Assembly (NCBI RefSeq): GCF_011064845.1
Contig: NZ_CP049015.1
Span: forward strand, 3,348,001-3,412,000
Direction: 5' to 3'
Length of the DNA: 64,000 nucleotides
DNA from: Citrobacter freundii ATCC 8090 = MTCC 1658 = NBRC 12681
GTDB lineage: Bacteria; Pseudomonadota; Gammaproteobacteria; Enterobacterales; Enterobacteriaceae
Shown: piece after piece, positions 10,935 to 22,052 of the stretch
Numbering within the stretch: position 1 is the stretch's first letter
How the letters are laid out: the number at the start of each line of letters is the position of its first letter
The notes under the pieces: generated by a model
What the model was told of the DNA's origin: nothing
The model's input: only the letters and a program-made list of their open reading frames with translations
Database searches by the model: none
Made by a program: the position numbers and the translations under genes

Positions 10935-12737
10935 TTAGCGGTCCACATCTGACATAACAAAATCGATACTACCCAGATGGACGATTAGGTCGGACACCAG
11001 GCTGCCACGTACCGCTACCGGGATCTGCTGCAGGTGCGCATAGCTCGGGGTACGGATACGGGTACGGTAACTCATGGTGCTGCCATCGCTGGTCAGGTAG
11101 TAACTGTTGATACCCTTGGTCGCTTCTACCATCTGGAAGGACTCGTTTGCCGGCATAACCGGACCCCACGAAACCTGCAGGAAGTGGGTGATAAGGGTTT
11201 CGATATGTTGCAGCGTGCGCTCTTTCGGTGGCGGCGTCGTCAGCGGGTGATCCGCTTTGAACGGGCCTTCCGGCATGTTATTGAGGCACTGCTCAAGGAT
11301 GCGCAGACTCTGGCGCAGCTCTTCAACTTTCAGCATCACGCGGGTATAGCAGTCGGACACACCGCCGCCAACCGGGACCTCAAAGTCAAAGTTTTCATAG
11401 CCAGAGTACGGACGCGCTTTACGCACGTCGAAATCAATACCGGTCGCACGCAGCGCAGCACCGGTACAACCCCAGTCCAGCGCTTCTTTCTTACCGTAAG
11501 CGGCAACACCCTGCGAACGGCCTTTCAGGATGGTGTTACGCAGCGCGGCTTTCTCGTAAGAATCCAGACGTTTTGGCATCCAGTCGAGGAAATCACGCAG
11601 CAGTTTGTCCCAACCGCGCGGCAGATCGTGTGCCACACCGCCGATACGGAACCAGGCCGGGTGCATACGGAAACCGGTGATCGCTTCCACGACGTCGTAG
11701 ATTTTCTGACGATCGGTAAAGGCGAAGAATACCGGGGTCATCGCGCCGACGTCCTGAATGAACGTGGAGATGTACAGCAGATGACTGTTGATACGGAATA
11801 GTTCAGACAGCATGACGCGAATCACGTTGACGCGATCCGGCGTGGTGATGCCTGCCAGTTTCTCAACCGCCAGTACGTAAGGCATTTCGTTAACGCAGCC
11901 GCCGAGGTACTCGATACGGTCGGTGTACGGAATGTAGCTGTGCCAGGACTGACGTTCGCCCATCTTTTCAGCGCCACGGTGGTGGTAGCCGATGTCAGGT
12001 ACGCAGTCGACGATTTCTTCGCCATCAAGCTGCAGCACAATACGGAACGCACCGTGGGAAGACGGGTGGTTAGGACCGAGGTTGAGGAACATGAAGTCCT
12101 CATTTTCGGTGCTACGCTTCATGCCCCAATCTTCAGGTTTGAAGGTCAGCGCTTCCATTTCCAGATCCTGTTTGGCTTTAGTCAGCTCAAACGGGTCGAA
12201 TTCAGTCGCACGCGCCGGGTAGTCTTTACGCAGCGGATGGCCTTCCCAGGTATGCGGCATCAGCAGACGCGTCAGGTGCGGGTGACCTTCGATATCGATG
12301 CCAAACATTTCCCAGGTTTCACGCTCATACCAGTTGGCGTTCGGGAACAGTTTGGTGAAAGTCGGTACGCGCAGATCGTTTTCAGACAAAGCCACCTTGA
12401 GCATGATATCGCGATTGCGTTCAATGGAGATCAGGTGATAGAAAACGGAAAAATCCGCGGCGGGTAACCCTTCGCGGTGCGTACGCAGACGTTCGTCCAT
12501 GCCGTGTAAGTCAAACAGCATGACGTAAGGTTTCGGCAGTCTCTTTAAGAAATCGCCAACTTCCAGTAATTGTTCACGCTTGACCCAAACAACGGGTACC
12601 CCGGTGCGAGTCGCCTGAACGGTAAAGGCATCCGGCCCAAAACGGTTGCGCAGTTCGCCAATGACCGGGTCATCAAGGTGATCCCGTGTTTGCCATGCAG
12701 CGTCTTGCGCGGTTAAGTCGGTCATATTGTTCACCAT
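10935..12737 (-). CDS. nuoC: NADH-quinone oxidoreductase fused subunit C/D
   Basis: This is the fused NuoCD protein (600 aa) found in enterobacteria, in which the 30-kDa (NuoC) and 49-kDa (NuoD) subunits of other bacteria are one chain. The C part spans about residues 1-190 and contains [24 protein letters not shown] and GHPLRKDYP. The D part follows, with [21 protein letters not shown] near 219-239 (the quinone-site histidines) and [14 protein letters not shown]. The C-terminus FVMSDVDR is the family's conserved end. A second ATG four codons in (MTDL) is also possible. It lies 85 bases after nuoB. Confidence 0.97.
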   Translation of the reverse strand: MVNNMTDLTAQDAAWQTRDHLDDPVIGELRNRFGPDAFTVQATRTGVPVVWVKREQLLEVGDFLKRLPKPYVMLFDLHGMDERLRTHREGLPAADFSVFYHLISIERNRDIMLKVALSENDLRVPTFTKLFPNANWYERETWEMFGIDIEGHPHLTRLLMPHTWEGHPLRKDYPARATEFDPFELTKAKQDLEMEALTFKPEDWGMKRSTENEDFMFLNLGPNHPSSHGAFRIVLQLDGEEIVDCVPDIGYHHRGAEKMGERQSWHSYIPYTDRIEYLGGCVNEMPYVLAVEKLAGITTPDRVNVIRVMLSELFRINSHLLYISTFIQDVGAMTPVFFAFTDRQKIYDVVEAITGFRMHPAWFRIGGVAHDLPRGWDKLLRDFLDWMPKRLDSYEKAALRNTILKGRSQGVAAYGKKEALDWGCTGAALRATGIDFDVRKARPYSGYENFDFEVPVGGGVSDCYTRVMLKVEELRQSLRILEQCLNNMPEGPFKADHPLTTPPPKERTLQHIETLITHFLQVSWGPVMPANESFQMVEATKGINSYYLTSDGSTMSYRTRIRTPSYAHLQQIPVAVRGSLVSDLIVHLGSIDFVMSDVDR

Positions 12738-12822
12738 TGCAAATGGTCCGTGGTGGTCGGCAGTGCTTCGCGCTATTTATGTAGTGATAAGCGAAGGAAG
12801 TGCTGCTGCCGACAGGCGCAAA

Positions 12823-13485
12823 TTAAATCTCGTCTGGTGTACGAAGATTCGTTACAGCAATACGTTCGCCGCGTTTACGCTCGCGTTCTGATTGCATATT
12901 GGCGCGATAAACGCCCTGATCGCCAACCACCCAGGAGAGCGGACGGCGTTCTTTGCCAATGGAATCTTGCAGCAGCATCAGAGCCTGCATATACGCTTCT
13001 GGGCGCGGCGGACATCCCGGGATGTACACATCGACCGGAATAAATTTATCAACGCCCTGCACTACAGAATAGATGTCGTACATCCCGCCGGAGTTGGCGC
13101 ATGCGCCCATGGAAATAACCCATTTCGGTTCCAGCATCTGATCGTAGAGGCGCTGAATAACTGGCGCCATTTTGGTAAAGCAGGTTCCGGCTACGACCAT
13201 CAGGTCAGCCTGACGCGGCGATGCACGCAGTACTTCCGCACCAAAACGGGCCACATCGTGCACGGCGGTAAACGAGGTCACCATCTCAACGTAGCAGCAG
13301 GAAAGGCCAAAGTTATATGGCCAAATTGAGTTTTTACGGCCCCAGTTAACCATGTCATGCAGTTTGCCCATGAACACGTTTTTGTTAACTTCTTGTTCCA
13401 GGGGGTCGGTTACGATCTCCTGTTTTTGCAGGGGGTAACGGTCGTTCTCACCGTTAGGATCTATGCGGGTGAGCGTATAATCCAT
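12823..13485 (-). CDS. nuoB: NADH-quinone oxidoreductase subunit B (cluster N2)
   Basis: NuoB (220 aa) carries [4Fe-4S] cluster N2, the last redox centre before quinone. The unusual tandem cysteine pair is present (C63-C64 in GLSCCYVEM), with C102 in [11 protein letters not shown]129 in [10 protein letters not shown] and C158 in [10 protein letters not shown]. The cluster uses the tandem pair plus two of the later cysteines. It is peripheral, at the membrane interface with NuoH and NuoD. It starts 15 bases after nuoA. Confidence 0.98.
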   Translation of the reverse strand: MDYTLTRIDPNGENDRYPLQKQEIVTDPLEQEVNKNVFMGKLHDMVNWGRKNSIWPYNFGLSCCYVEMVTSFTAVHDVARFGAEVLRASPRQADLMVVAGTCFTKMAPVIQRLYDQMLEPKWVISMGACANSGGMYDIYSVVQGVDKFIPVDVYIPGCPPRPEAYMQALMLLQDSIGKERRPLSWVVGDQGVYRANMQSERERKRGERIAVTNLRTPDEI

Positions 13486-13500
13486 CTTAATGCCTCGCGG

Positions 13501-13944
13501 TTAGCGTTGACGATTAGCGATACTGTTCGTTTCCGGGTTCATACGCTCGCGGCGTGAACGCGCGGGCGTCCAGTCCAGCGCGCCAATACGCACCAGATAA
13601 ACCAGACCTGCCAGTAACACAAAAATAAAAATTGCAGCTTCCACAAAGCCAATCCAACCGCTTTCACGGATAGAAGTTGACCATGCGAACAGATACAGCG
13701 CTTCAACGTCGAAGATAACGAAGAACATGGCTACCAGATAAAACTTGGCAGACAGGCGCAGGCGGGCGGTGCCGACCGAGTCGATACCTGATTCAAACGG
13801 CACGTTTTTAGATCTCGCGCGTGCGCGACCCCCTAAAAACCAGCCGCCGACGAGCATCAGGCAGCACAGGCCAATGGCAACGATAAGAAAGATAGCGAAT
13901 GCCCAGTGATGAGCGATGATTTCAGTGGATGTTGACATACTCAT
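13501..13944 (-). CDS. nuoA: NADH-quinone oxidoreductase subunit A
   Basis: NuoA (147 aa) is the first gene of the complex I operon and a three-helix inner-membrane subunit homologous to ND3. The conserved loop [24 protein letters not shown] (near 46-69), which shapes the quinone cavity, is present, followed by [13 protein letters not shown]. The first hydrophobic helix follows [15 protein letters not shown] 627-base gap to lrhA upstream holds its promoter region. The length matches the E. coli protein. Confidence 0.97.
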   Translation of the reverse strand: MSMSTSTEIIAHHWAFAIFLIVAIGLCCLMLVGGWFLGGRARARSKNVPFESGIDSVGTARLRLSAKFYLVAMFFVIFDVEALYLFAWSTSIRESGWIGFVEAAIFIFVLLAGLVYLVRIGALDWTPARSRRERMNPETNSIANRQR

Positions 13945-14571
13945 TGCTTACTCATCAAAAGTAGCGCCAAATTCTCTGCTCTTTTCGGCAGATGAACGCC
14001 ACATCGATTCATGGGGAGGAATAAAAAAAACCTTACAATCACTGTGAAAAATCATTTTATACAGCTAATTGATGGGTTTTTTTACTCCTTTCTATAACCT
14101 TTTGTCAACTTTAACAAAAGTTTCCTCACATTATTTTACACTACTCCAACTCCATTAACATAAAGTGCTCTTTAGACCCATTTCGATTGCATCATCGGTC
14201 ATTTTTAATGTTGTTGAATCGTGTCCGTAGTGAAGTAAAAAAGATAATACACGTCTATTTTGACAGGAATTCACCCAGATGCCTCCCCCTAAATGGGAGT
14301 ATTTTCTTGATCTGTGACACGCTTTTGTTAATTCACCATAAAAAACAGCAACAATTTCTCTAGTTTTTTAACATGGAAACATTTAGCAACGCGGCTGATT
14401 ATTTTTCACCCTATTGTCAGTCTGTTTTTTTACCTGCTGATTTTGTTAAGTTTTAGTATATGAATGAACAGAAAGCAGTAATATTTGCATAAAAAAAGAG
14501 CCGCTGGATGTTTTTTCATCATCAGTGGCTCTTTTTTACACTTACATTTTTAAACGTTTTTTTGTGACGCT
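13945..14571. other. lrhA-nuoA intergenic region (nuo promoter region)
   Basis: This 627-base non-coding stretch separates nuoA from lrhA. It is AT-rich, with T and A runs, and contains no reading frame I would support. It must hold the nuo operon promoters, which in E. coli are several and respond to ArcA, NarL, Fis and IHF; I cannot assign individual sites here with confidence. The far end (14490-14537) contains the lrhA terminator, described separately. Confidence 0.6.
14490..14537 (-). terminator. Rho-independent terminator of lrhA
   Basis: On the minus strand, just after the lrhA stop, an AGAGCCACTG arm pairs with CAGCGGCTCT (one mismatch) around a loop containing an A-run, followed by a run of seven T. 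This is a standard intrinsic terminator. The A-run on the other side could also let it act on the plus strand. Confidence 0.88.
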
Positions 14572-15510
14572 TTACTCAAAGTCGCCTTCAACAATCAGCG
14601 AGTCATCTCCCCCTTCAGGGGTAAACTGATTGTATTGCCAAGGATTTTGATATGTCTGCATCGACTTAAAGATAGCCTGAGCTAATTCATTTTGCGTGGC
14701 CGGATCGCTGCACAACAGATACTCGGTATCAGGCAGAGGTGGCAATCCGTCCGCCGCACCCAGTACGCGTAAATCCGGGCTCATCATTTCTACAGGACGC
14801 GCAGTAACGCCAAGCCCTGCTTTTACCGCCGCGCGGACCGCAGGCAATGTTGAAGCGACATAAGCCAGACGCCACGGGATCTGTGCGGCATTCAACGTCG
14901 CCAGCACGATATCGCGAAACGGGCTGGGATCGTCCAGCAGAACTAACGGCACCGGTTCGCCTTTTTGCAGGATATATTCGGCTGCGCAATACCAGTGCGT
15001 AGGTGAAGTCCGCAAATTCAGGCATTCAAAATCGTCAGGGCGATTCGTGGTTACCACTAAATCCACTTCTTGCGACTTAAGCATCTCCACCATGTAAGCA
15101 TTGCGTTTCACTCTTACATCAAGGGCAAGTTTCGGATAAACCGAACTAATGCGGTTAAGCAGAAATGGGAGTATGGTGTCGGCGGATTCATCAGAAGCAC
15201 CGATAGTTAACACCCCCTGAAGATTGTTAAACATCAATGATGAGCATGCCTCATCATTAAATCGCAGTATTTTCCTGGCGTAACCCAACAGTTGGATACC
15301 ATGTTCGGTCAGCAGTTTGTTGCGTCCATGACGCGCGAACAACTCTTTCCCCACAAGTTGCTCAAGGCGCTGCATTTGCTGACTTACCGCAGACTGAGTT
15401 CGACATACTGCAGCTGCCGCAGCCGCGAAGGTATTTAGGTCGGCAACAGCAACAAAGGTTCTCAGCAGATCGAGGTCGAGGTTAATTATCGGACGATTTG
15501 CATTTATCAT
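14572..15510 (-). CDS. lrhA: LysR-type transcriptional regulator LrhA
   Basis: LrhA (312 aa) is a LysR-family regulator. In E. coli it represses flhDC, and so motility and chemotaxis, affects RpoS levels and type 1 fimbriae, and activates its own gene. The N-terminal winged helix-turn-helix is clear at about residues 13-72 ([23 protein letters not shown], then [18 protein letters not shown]). The substrate-binding domain follows from about residue 95. It is close to the E. coli sequence along its whole length, with differences mainly near residues 155-165 and at the C-terminus. The long upstream gap is consistent with the long leader known for E. coli lrhA. Confidence 0.95.
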   Translation of the reverse strand: MINANRPIINLDLDLLRTFVAVADLNTFAAAAAAVCRTQSAVSQQMQRLEQLVGKELFARHGRNKLLTEHGIQLLGYARKILRFNDEACSSLMFNNLQGVLTIGASDESADTILPFLLNRISSVYPKLALDVRVKRNAYMVEMLKSQEVDLVVTTNRPDDFECLNLRTSPTHWYCAAEYILQKGEPVPLVLLDDPSPFRDIVLATLNAAQIPWRLAYVASTLPAVRAAVKAGLGVTARPVEMMSPDLRVLGAADGLPPLPDTEYLLCSDPATQNELAQAIFKSMQTYQNPWQYNQFTPEGGDDSLIVEGDFE

Positions 15511-16437
15511 AGTTTTTCACTTACTCGCGGGTCATACCGGGTTAATGCTGTGCATTCAGAATCAAACAACTCCATTTGTAATGTGCCTCCCTTCAGTTTC
15601 GCTTAGTGTAACCAAGTGAAAATAAGGATGTATTTGGTTTAACAAACGAAACAATGCTCTTTCTGAGCTATTTTAAAACCCGTGATATTCATCGGAATAT
15701 AGCAACGAGAAAGAGCCGTATTTTTAGCTGCCGGATGATTCTGACTAATGGAAAACATGTAAATTTTGTAAATTTAAAAAATAGTTAACGAACAATAATT
15801 TACACATTAAAAACTAACTTTTCAGTATGTTATGAACAACCAACAAACATTTGAATTATCGTAAAACTCGTACTACACACCATTTCATAGGAGTTATCTT
15901 AACCTAAAACCACTATATTTATAAGTGTTATTGCGAATAATTCCGGGCGAATTGGTGTTATGTCAGTGCAACGGTTTTCGTATTATTAGCCCACTCAATT
16001 TGATGCCGTTTAAATAATAAATAATAATTAATTAAGAATCTCTCAATTCATTAATTATGCTTAACAATGGATTCACACCGCGTCACGTAGGGATCAGACC
16101 GATAACAGAATTCGTGGATGAAACCTCAGTATTTTCGAATCGCGCCGTATCGCACATATATCGGCTGCATTTTGTTTTATAGGGCTAACTTTTTTCGACC
16201 AGACAAATCACCATACCAATACCAACAAAGCAAAACATAAATCATAAAAAACACAACAATCCAGATTATTACACTGTAATAATTGTATAATTTAGTTATT
16301 AAAAGTTAATTATCGCCCTCCTGCTTTCCAAAATCTTCTACTAAAGACCCTTCAAAACTCACCGTCGTGGGAGTACATTGTGCTGGGCTGACTTCCACGG
16401 CAGGGAGTGGCATTCACAGCTAAAAAGGTCAACGTTC
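15511..16437. other. Long AT-rich lrhA-alaA intergenic region
   Basis: This 927-base divergent region has no convincing coding sequence. Much of it (about 15600-16320) is strongly AT-rich, with runs such as TTAATTAAGAATC and repeated AAT/TAA stretches, the kind of DNA bound by H-NS. It should hold the lrhA promoter and long leader on the minus strand and the alaA promoter on the plus strand. A 19-bp palindrome next to a TATAAT box lies at 16265-16291. Near the alaA start, an arm CGTGGGAGT (about 16366) can pair with ACTTCCACG (about 16390), allowing one G-T pair, to make a leader hairpin. Confidence 0.65.
16265..16291 (+). promoter_or_regulatory. Candidate alaA promoter with 19-bp palindromic operator
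   Basis: Positions 16265-16283 read ATTATTACACTGTAATAAT, a perfect inverted repeat with 9-base arms around a central C. Two bases later, 16286-16291 is TATAAT, a perfect -10 box. There is no good -35 at 17 bases, so the palindrome occupies the -35/spacer region. This placement fits a regulator-controlled promoter. The protein that binds is unknown to me. The only downstream gene on this strand is alaA, about 146 bases away. Confidence 0.5.
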
Positions 16438-17655
16438 ATGTCCCCCATTGAAAAATCCAGCAAATTAGAAAACGTCTGTTATGACATTCGCGGCCCGGTT
16501 CTGAAGGAAGCAAAGCGCCTGGAAGAAGAAGGCAACAAAGTTCTGAAACTGAACATCGGCAACCCTGCGCCTTTCGGGTTTGAAGCACCAGATGAAATTT
16601 TAGTGGATGTGATCCGCAATTTGCCAACTGCGCAAGGATATTGCGATTCCAAAGGCCTTTATTCAGCCCGCAAAGCAATCATGCAGCATTACCAGGCCCG
16701 CGGGATGCGCGATGTAACCGTAGAAGATATCTATATCGGTAACGGCGTATCCGAATTGATTGTGCAGGCCATGCAGGCATTGCTGAACAGTGGGGACGAA
16801 ATGCTGGTTCCTGCACCTGATTATCCACTGTGGACGGCGGCGGTTTCGCTCTCTGGTGGTAATGCCGTGCATTACCTGTGTGATGAATCATCAGACTGGT
16901 TCCCGGACCTGGATGATATCCGCGCCAAAATTACGCCGCGTACGCGTGGGATCGTCATCATCAACCCCAACAACCCAACCGGCGCTGTTTATTCTAAAGA
17001 GCTGCTGATGGAGATTGTTGAGATTGCTCGCCAGAACAACCTCATCATCTTTGCAGATGAGATTTACGACAAAATTCTCTACGATGACGCCGAGCACCAC
17101 TCGATAGCGGCAATGGCCCCGGATCTGCTGACTATTACCTTTAACGGCCTGTCAAAAACCTATCGTGTTGCCGGTTTCCGTCAGGGCTGGATGGTACTGA
17201 ACGGACCGAAGAAACATGCCAAAGGGTATATCGAAGGCCTTGAGATGCTGGCTTCTATGCGCCTGTGTGCGAACGTCCCTGCACAACATGCCATTCAGAC
17301 CGCGCTGGGTGGATATCAGAGCATCAGCGAATTCATCATGCCTGGCGGACGTCTGTATGAGCAACGTAACCGCGCCTGGGAACTGCTCAATGATATTCCT
17401 GGCGTCTCTTGCGTAAAACCGCGCGGTGCACTGTATATGTTCCCGAAAATTGACGCCAAGCGCTTCAATATTCATGACGACCAGAAGATGGTGCTCGACT
17501 TCCTGTTGCAGGAAAAAGTACTGCTGGTTCAGGGGACGGCATTCAACTGGCCATGGCCGGATCATTTCCGCATCGTTACGCTGCCGCGAATTGATGATAT
17601 CGAAATGTCGTTGAGTAAATTTGAGCGTTTCCTGTCAGGGTATCGCCAGCTGTAA
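16438..17655 (+). CDS. alaA: Glutamate-pyruvate aminotransferase AlaA
   Basis: AlaA (405 aa) is a PLP-dependent class I aminotransferase that makes alanine from pyruvate with glutamate as amino donor; it is one of the main alanine-forming enzymes in E. coli. Visible features are the cofactor segment NPNNPTGAVYS, the ADEIYDKILYD motif, and the PLP-lysine motif FNGLSKTYRVAGFRQGW near 235-251. I placed the start at ATG 16438 (MSPIEKSSKLENV), preceded by AAGGT, rather than at an in-frame TTG 60 bases upstream, because the extra 20 residues are not part of the family. A stem-loop follows the stop. Alone on this strand with yfbR downstream. Confidence 0.96.
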   Translation: MSPIEKSSKLENVCYDIRGPVLKEAKRLEEEGNKVLKLNIGNPAPFGFEAPDEILVDVIRNLPTAQGYCDSKGLYSARKAIMQHYQARGMRDVTVEDIYIGNGVSELIVQAMQALLNSGDEMLVPAPDYPLWTAAVSLSGGNAVHYLCDESSDWFPDLDDIRAKITPRTRGIVIINPNNPTGAVYSKELLMEIVEIARQNNLIIFADEIYDKILYDDAEHHSIAAMAPDLLTITFNGLSKTYRVAGFRQGWMVLNGPKKHAKGYIEGLEMLASMRLCANVPAQHAIQTALGGYQSISEFIMPGGRLYEQRNRAWELLNDIPGVSCVKPRGALYMFPKIDAKRFNIHDDQKMVLDFLLQEKVLLVQGTAFNWPWPDHFRIVTLPRIDDIEMSLSKFERFLSGYRQL

Positions 17656-17663
17656 CCACGCAA

Positions 17664-17693
17664 AGTGCTACCGGGTTTGCATCCGGTAGCACT
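17664..17693 (+). terminator. Stem-loop after alaA
   Basis: An 11-base arm AGTGCTACCGG pairs perfectly with CCGGTAGCACT across an 8-base loop directly after the alaA stop. There is no T-run after it, only TCTCTGCG, so it may stabilise the 3' end or end transcription weakly rather than act as a full intrinsic terminator. Confidence 0.6.
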
Positions 17694-17738
17694 CTCTGCG
17701 CAAAATACCGTTACTGAAGTCACTGAGTAAGGGTCGTT

Positions 17739-18338
17739 ATGAAGCAGAGCCACTTTTTTGCCCACCTCTCCCGTCTGAAACTCATTAACCGCTGGCCGCT
17801 GATGCGCAACGTGCGCACCGAAAACGTGTCCGAACACAGTCTGCAGGTTGCTATGGTTGCTCATGCGCTGGCCGCGATCAAAAACCGTAAATTTGGTGGT
17901 CAGGTAAATGCTGAGCGTATTGCCCTGCTGGCGATGTATCACGATGCGTCAGAGGTGTTAACCGGCGATCTTCCTACCCCAGTGAAATATTTCAACTCGC
18001 AGATTGCTCAGGAATATAAAGCGATAGAGAAAATTGCCCAGCAAAAACTGGTCGATATGGTTCCCGATGAGTTACGCGATATTTTTGCACCGCTCATTGA
18101 TGAACATGCCTCAAGTGAAGAAGAAAGATCGATTGTTAAACAGGCCGATGCCCTGTGCGCGTATCTGAAGTGCCTGGAAGAACTCTCCGCCGGTAACAAC
18201 GAATTTCTGCTGGCGAAAACACGTCTGGAAAAAACGCTGGAGTCACGACGCAGCGAAGAGATGGACTACTTTATGGACGTGTTTGTCCCAAGCTTTCACC
18301 TTTCATTAGATGAAATCAGCCAGGATTCACCGCTTTAA
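17739..18338 (+). CDS. yfbR: 5'-deoxynucleotidase YfbR
   Basis: YfbR (199 aa) is an HD-domain phosphohydrolase that removes phosphate from deoxyribonucleoside 5'-monophosphates and helps control nucleotide pools. The metal-binding and catalytic residues of the family are in place: R18 (NRWPL), H33 (SEHSLQ), H68-D69 (YHDASE) with E72, and the late Asp in KQADALCAY near 137. It is near-identical to the E. coli enzyme, with no truncation. It is followed by a BIME repeat and then the convergent yfbS gene. Confidence 0.96.
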   Translation: MKQSHFFAHLSRLKLINRWPLMRNVRTENVSEHSLQVAMVAHALAAIKNRKFGGQVNAERIALLAMYHDASEVLTGDLPTPVKYFNSQIAQEYKAIEKIAQQKLVDMVPDELRDIFAPLIDEHASSEEERSIVKQADALCAYLKCLEELSAGNNEFLLAKTRLEKTLESRRSEEMDYFMDVFVPSFHLSLDEISQDSPL

Positions 18339-18346
18339 ACGATTTT

Positions 18347-18426
18347 GCCGGATGGCGTCTAACGCCTTATCCGGCCTACAGATAACGTGATATCCGTATG
18401 CCTGATAAGCGCAGCGCCATCAGGCG
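18347..18426. repeat. BIME (two REP units) between yfbR and yfbS
   Basis: Two REP palindromes of opposite orientation lie between the convergent genes. The first unit has GCCGGATGGCGTCT and its arm AACGCCTTATCCGGCCTAC (18347-18380). The second has TGCCTGATAAGCGCAGCG and CGCCATCAGGCG (18399-18426). The wording matches the coliform REP consensus closely. Confidence 0.88.
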
Positions 18427-18439
18427 TTTACTGCGGCGG

Positions 18440-20272
18440 TCAAAACGGAAACAGCATCGGGATCATCACCACGCACACTGCCATGACAATCACCGTAAAC
18501 GGTACGCCAATCTTCACGAAGTCGCTAAAGCTGTAGTTACCCGGCCCGAGCACCAGTGTGTTTACCGGTGAAGACACTGGCGTCATAAAGGCTGCGGAAG
18601 CCGCCATCGCAATCACCATCGCAAACGGATACGGCGAAACGCCCATCGACTTTGCCGCCGCCAGCGCAATCGGCGCCATCAGTACCGCCGTCGCGGTGTT
18701 AGAGATAAATAACCCAATGGTCGCGCACAGCACGAACAGGCAGCCCAGCATCATATACGGGCCGTACCCACCACCAACGTCCATTAGCCCTTTCACCACC
18801 AGATCGACGCCGCCCGTTTTCTGTAACGCCAGCGCAAAAGGCATCATCCCGACAATCAAAATAATGCTTGGCCAGTGAATGGCTTTGTAGGCGCTTTCGG
18901 CATCGATGCAACGGAATTTTCCCATCAGCAAACAAGCGATAATCGCGGCAACCGTATTAGGGATTTCATCGGTGAGCATTAACGCGACCATCAGTACCAG
19001 ACAGAAAATCGCATGCGGCGCCTGGCTGTGCGCCGGAGAAGCTTCACTGACTTCCACAGGCATATTTAGCACCACAAAATCGCGCCCTTTTTGTCCAAGC
19101 AGCGTGATCAGCTTCCAGTTGCCCACCACTAAAATGATATCGCCCATCAACAGCGGCTCATCAACCACCGCCCCGGCCAGCGCCGTACCATCGCGCTTCA
19201 GCCCAACGACATTCAGCCCGTAACGCGTACGAAAAGCGATTTCCCGTACCGTTTTGCCGATCAATTCCGACTCAGGGATCAGAGAGATTTCGGCCATGCC
19301 CACATCAAGCGCTTGCTCGGAGAAGTATTCTCCACGCAGCACCATCGGTTCCAACAGTTGCTCAGCGCAAAATTCACGCAGGTCGACATCGGCCGCAGAC
19401 ATATCAATCAGCAATACGTCACGAGCACGAAACTCAGAAACCCCGTTTACGTCAACGATCACGCGACGAAAGCGACGCCAGCGCTCCACGCCAATCACGT
19501 TTGCCCCGTAGCGCTCACGCAGTTTCAGGTCGTCCAGACGCTGGCCTATCATAGGAGAACCCGGGCGAATCGCCAGGCGACGCGCGCGCCCGGTCAGGCG
19601 ATATTCTTTAATCAGATCGCGAAAGGTCCGGCGCTTCCAGCCGTCGCCCGGCTGCCCGGAGTCTTCACCCTTCAGCATAAAACGCATCACCAGCATATAA
19701 ATTATGCCAAGTACCAACACCACCAATCCCAGTGGGGTTACGCTAAAAAAGCTAAAACCATTAAGTCCTTCACGTAACAGTTCACTGTTGACGACCAGGT
19801 TTGGCGGCGTTGCCACCAGCGTCATCATGCCGCTTATCAAGCCGGCAAAACTTAGCGGCATCATCAGGCGTGAAGGGGAAATTTCCATGCGCATGGAAAC
19901 ACTTAAGACAACCGGAATAAAGATGGCGACCACACCGGTCGAACTCATGAATGCACCGAGTCCAGCTACGGTTATCATCAGCAACACCAGCATTTTGACT
20001 TCACTGCTACCGGCGACCTTCACCAGCCAGGCGCCCATTACTGTCGCCACACCGGTACGCACGAGGCCGTCACCGATAATGAATAAAGCCGCTATCAAAA
20101 TAACGTTAGGATCGCTGAACCCTGAAAAAGCCTCTGTGATGCTCAATGTTCCACTCAGAACAAAGGCAATAATGACCAGCAAAGCGATCGCGTCCATACG
20201 CACTCTGCCAGTTGCAAACAAGACGACGGCAATCGCCAGCAATGAGAGAACCCATATCAATTCACCGTTCAC
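18440..20272 (-). CDS. yfbS: Putative DASS-family transporter with two RCK_C domains
   Basis: YfbS (610 aa) is an inner-membrane protein of the divalent anion:sodium symporter type. It has two transmembrane halves (about 1-200 and 410-610) with the hairpin-like [14 protein letters not shown] and [17 protein letters not shown] segments typical of the group. Between them are two cytoplasmic RCK_C (TrkA-C) domains, roughly residues 230-310 and 320-400, visible as [34 protein letters not shown] and its weaker repeat [26 protein letters not shown]. The substrate is not known. The start is a GTG at 20272, giving the same length as the E. coli protein. It lies 76 bases after hxpA, separated by a terminator. 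Confidence 0.9.
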   Translation of the reverse strand: MNGELIWVLSLLAIAVVLFATGRVRMDAIALLVIIAFVLSGTLSITEAFSGFSDPNVILIAALFIIGDGLVRTGVATVMGAWLVKVAGSSEVKMLVLLMITVAGLGAFMSSTGVVAIFIPVVLSVSMRMEISPSRLMMPLSFAGLISGMMTLVATPPNLVVNSELLREGLNGFSFFSVTPLGLVVLVLGIIYMLVMRFMLKGEDSGQPGDGWKRRTFRDLIKEYRLTGRARRLAIRPGSPMIGQRLDDLKLRERYGANVIGVERWRRFRRVIVDVNGVSEFRARDVLLIDMSAADVDLREFCAEQLLEPMVLRGEYFSEQALDVGMAEISLIPESELIGKTVREIAFRTRYGLNVVGLKRDGTALAGAVVDEPLLMGDIILVVGNWKLITLLGQKGRDFVVLNMPVEVSEASPAHSQAPHAIFCLVLMVALMLTDEIPNTVAAIIACLLMGKFRCIDAESAYKAIHWPSIILIVGMMPFALALQKTGGVDLVVKGLMDVGGGYGPYMMLGCLFVLCATIGLFISNTATAVLMAPIALAAAKSMGVSPYPFAMVIAMAASAAFMTPVSSPVNTLVLGPGNYSFSDFVKIGVPFTVIVMAVCVVMIPMLFPF

Positions 20273-20313
20273 AACATATCCTTGTTAAATGAGAGGATGG
20301 ACTGATTCTGCCA

Positions 20314-20341
20314 TAAAAAAGCCCCAACAATCTGGGGCTAA
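20314..20341 (-). terminator. Rho-independent terminator of yfbU-hxpA
   Basis: On the minus strand, AGCCCCAGATTGTTGGGGCT folds into a short GC stem directly after the hxpA stop and is followed by six T. This should separate hxpA from the yfbS transcript. Confidence 0.9.
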
Positions 20342-20348
20342 ATCATGA

Positions 20349-21008
20349 TCAGGTATTTCTTATAACGACCACATTTCCGTTGGGTTGTTTGGTCACAGAA
20401 ATATGTTCCAGACTGGTCAGCGAAAAATCAACCTCGTTCAGACGCGGCGTATCCGCTGGCGCGTTGACCGCGATGACATGACACCCAGCTGCCAGTCCTG
20501 AAAGCACCCCGGCGGGGGCATCTTCCACCACGGCACATTCCTGCGGCGCCAGGCCCAGAAGCTGAGCGCCTAACAGATACGCGTCTGGCTCTGGTTTCCC
20601 TCTTTTTACCCGCTCGGCGGTGACAAACACTTCAGGAGCAGGAAGCCCAGCAACACGATGGCGCGCCCGTGCGACCGGCATAGAGCCGGAGGTCACAATT
20701 GCCCATGGAATACCCGCTTTATTGAGATGGTTGAGTAAATCAACAGCCCCAGGCAGCGCAGTGATCCCGGCGGTTTCCGTCGCTTCGATCTGCTCCAGAC
20801 GGGTAAACTCCGCGGCGATCTCTGCCTCAGATTTGCCCACCATAAAGTGTCGCAGGGAGGTAATGGCCTGCTTGCCATGAATAAAGCCGAGCACCTCGGC
20901 GTGATCGAGGCCAAAACGATCGGCCCAGTTGCACCACGCACGTTCTACTGCGGGTAAGGAATCGACCAGCGTTCCATCCAGATCAAACAGAAAACCTTTG
21001 CACTGCAC
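20349..21008 (-). CDS. hxpA: HAD-family sugar phosphatase HxpA (YfbT)
   Basis: This protein (219 aa with the start chosen here) belongs to the HAD phosphatase superfamily and dephosphorylates sugar phosphates in E. coli. Motif I is FLFDLDGTLVDSLPAVE near the N-terminus; motif II is the SGSMPVARARH region (IVTSGSM); motif III is the KRGKPEPDAYLLGAQLLG lysine; and motif IV is VVEDAPAGVLSG. I chose GTG at 21008 (VQCKGFLF, read as Met), because a GAGGGGGCGAG ribosome site precedes it and E. coli starts at the same place. ATG starts at 21026 and 21047 would overlap yfbU. It follows yfbU by 10 bases, so the two are co-transcribed. Confidence 0.9.
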   Translation of the reverse strand: MQCKGFLFDLDGTLVDSLPAVERAWCNWADRFGLDHAEVLGFIHGKQAITSLRHFMVGKSEAEIAAEFTRLEQIEATETAGITALPGAVDLLNHLNKAGIPWAIVTSGSMPVARARHRVAGLPAPEVFVTAERVKRGKPEPDAYLLGAQLLGLAPQECAVVEDAPAGVLSGLAAGCHVIAVNAPADTPRLNEVDFSLTSLEHISVTKQPNGNVVVIRNT

Positions 21009-21018
21009 GCTCGCCCCC

Positions 21019-21576
<558 letters not shown>

Positions 21577-21596
21577 TATGCGTAATCAGGGGTCAA

Positions 21597-22052
21597 TTAC
21601 AAATCATCAAGGAAAGTTTTATCCAGTTGTTTGAAGGCGCGCTTAAGCGTGTCAGCCAGCGCCTGGTAATCCGGCTTTCCTTCTACCGGAGAGAGCGCCT
21701 GCCCGGCTTCTTGCAATTTACCCCGAACTTCGTAGAACCAGTTGAGTATTGAAGGCGGCAGCGGCGTTACGGAACGTTTACCCAGCCACCACATGCCTTG
21801 CATCGGCAGGCTGAGCGCAAACAGCGCGGTCGCCACGGCCGGTCCCAACTGTCCCCCTAGCGCAATTTGCCAGCATAAGGTGAAGACGGCGATAGGCGGC
21901 ATAAAACGGATTGCGTAACGTGTCATACGGATCACGCGGTTCTCTACAAACACGGGCGCGAGGCGCTTTTCCATTGGCCACGTCTTCGCGTAGTGCTGCC
22001 CCCGGCGAAACAAGCTAAAAAAATTGACGGAACGATTATCCGGTGTCGACAT
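21597..22052 (-). CDS. yfbV: UPF0208 membrane protein YfbV
   Basis: YfbV (151 aa) is a small inner-membrane protein that in E. coli helps exclude MatP insulation from neighbouring regions of the terminus (macrodomain Ter insulation). Two hydrophobic segments, [18 protein letters not shown] and [21 protein letters not shown], lie near residues 48-88, with a basic N-terminus and a charged C-terminal half. I chose ATG 22052 ([15 protein letters not shown]), the conserved start; longer in-frame starts add 18 residues absent from the family. It is divergent from ackA. Confidence 0.92.
   Translation of the reverse strand: MSTPDNRSVNFFSLFRRGQHYAKTWPMEKRLAPVFVENRVIRMTRYAIRFMPPIAVFTLCWQIALGGQLGPAVATALFALSLPMQGMWWLGKRSVTPLPPSILNWFYEVRGKLQEAGQALSPVEGKPDYQALADTLKRAFKQLDKTFLDDL

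Noticed and set aside
16378..16437. 20-codon N-terminal extension of alaA from an upstream TTG
   Set aside because: The family begins at MSPIEKSS; the ribosome site AAGGT is placed for the ATG at 16438.
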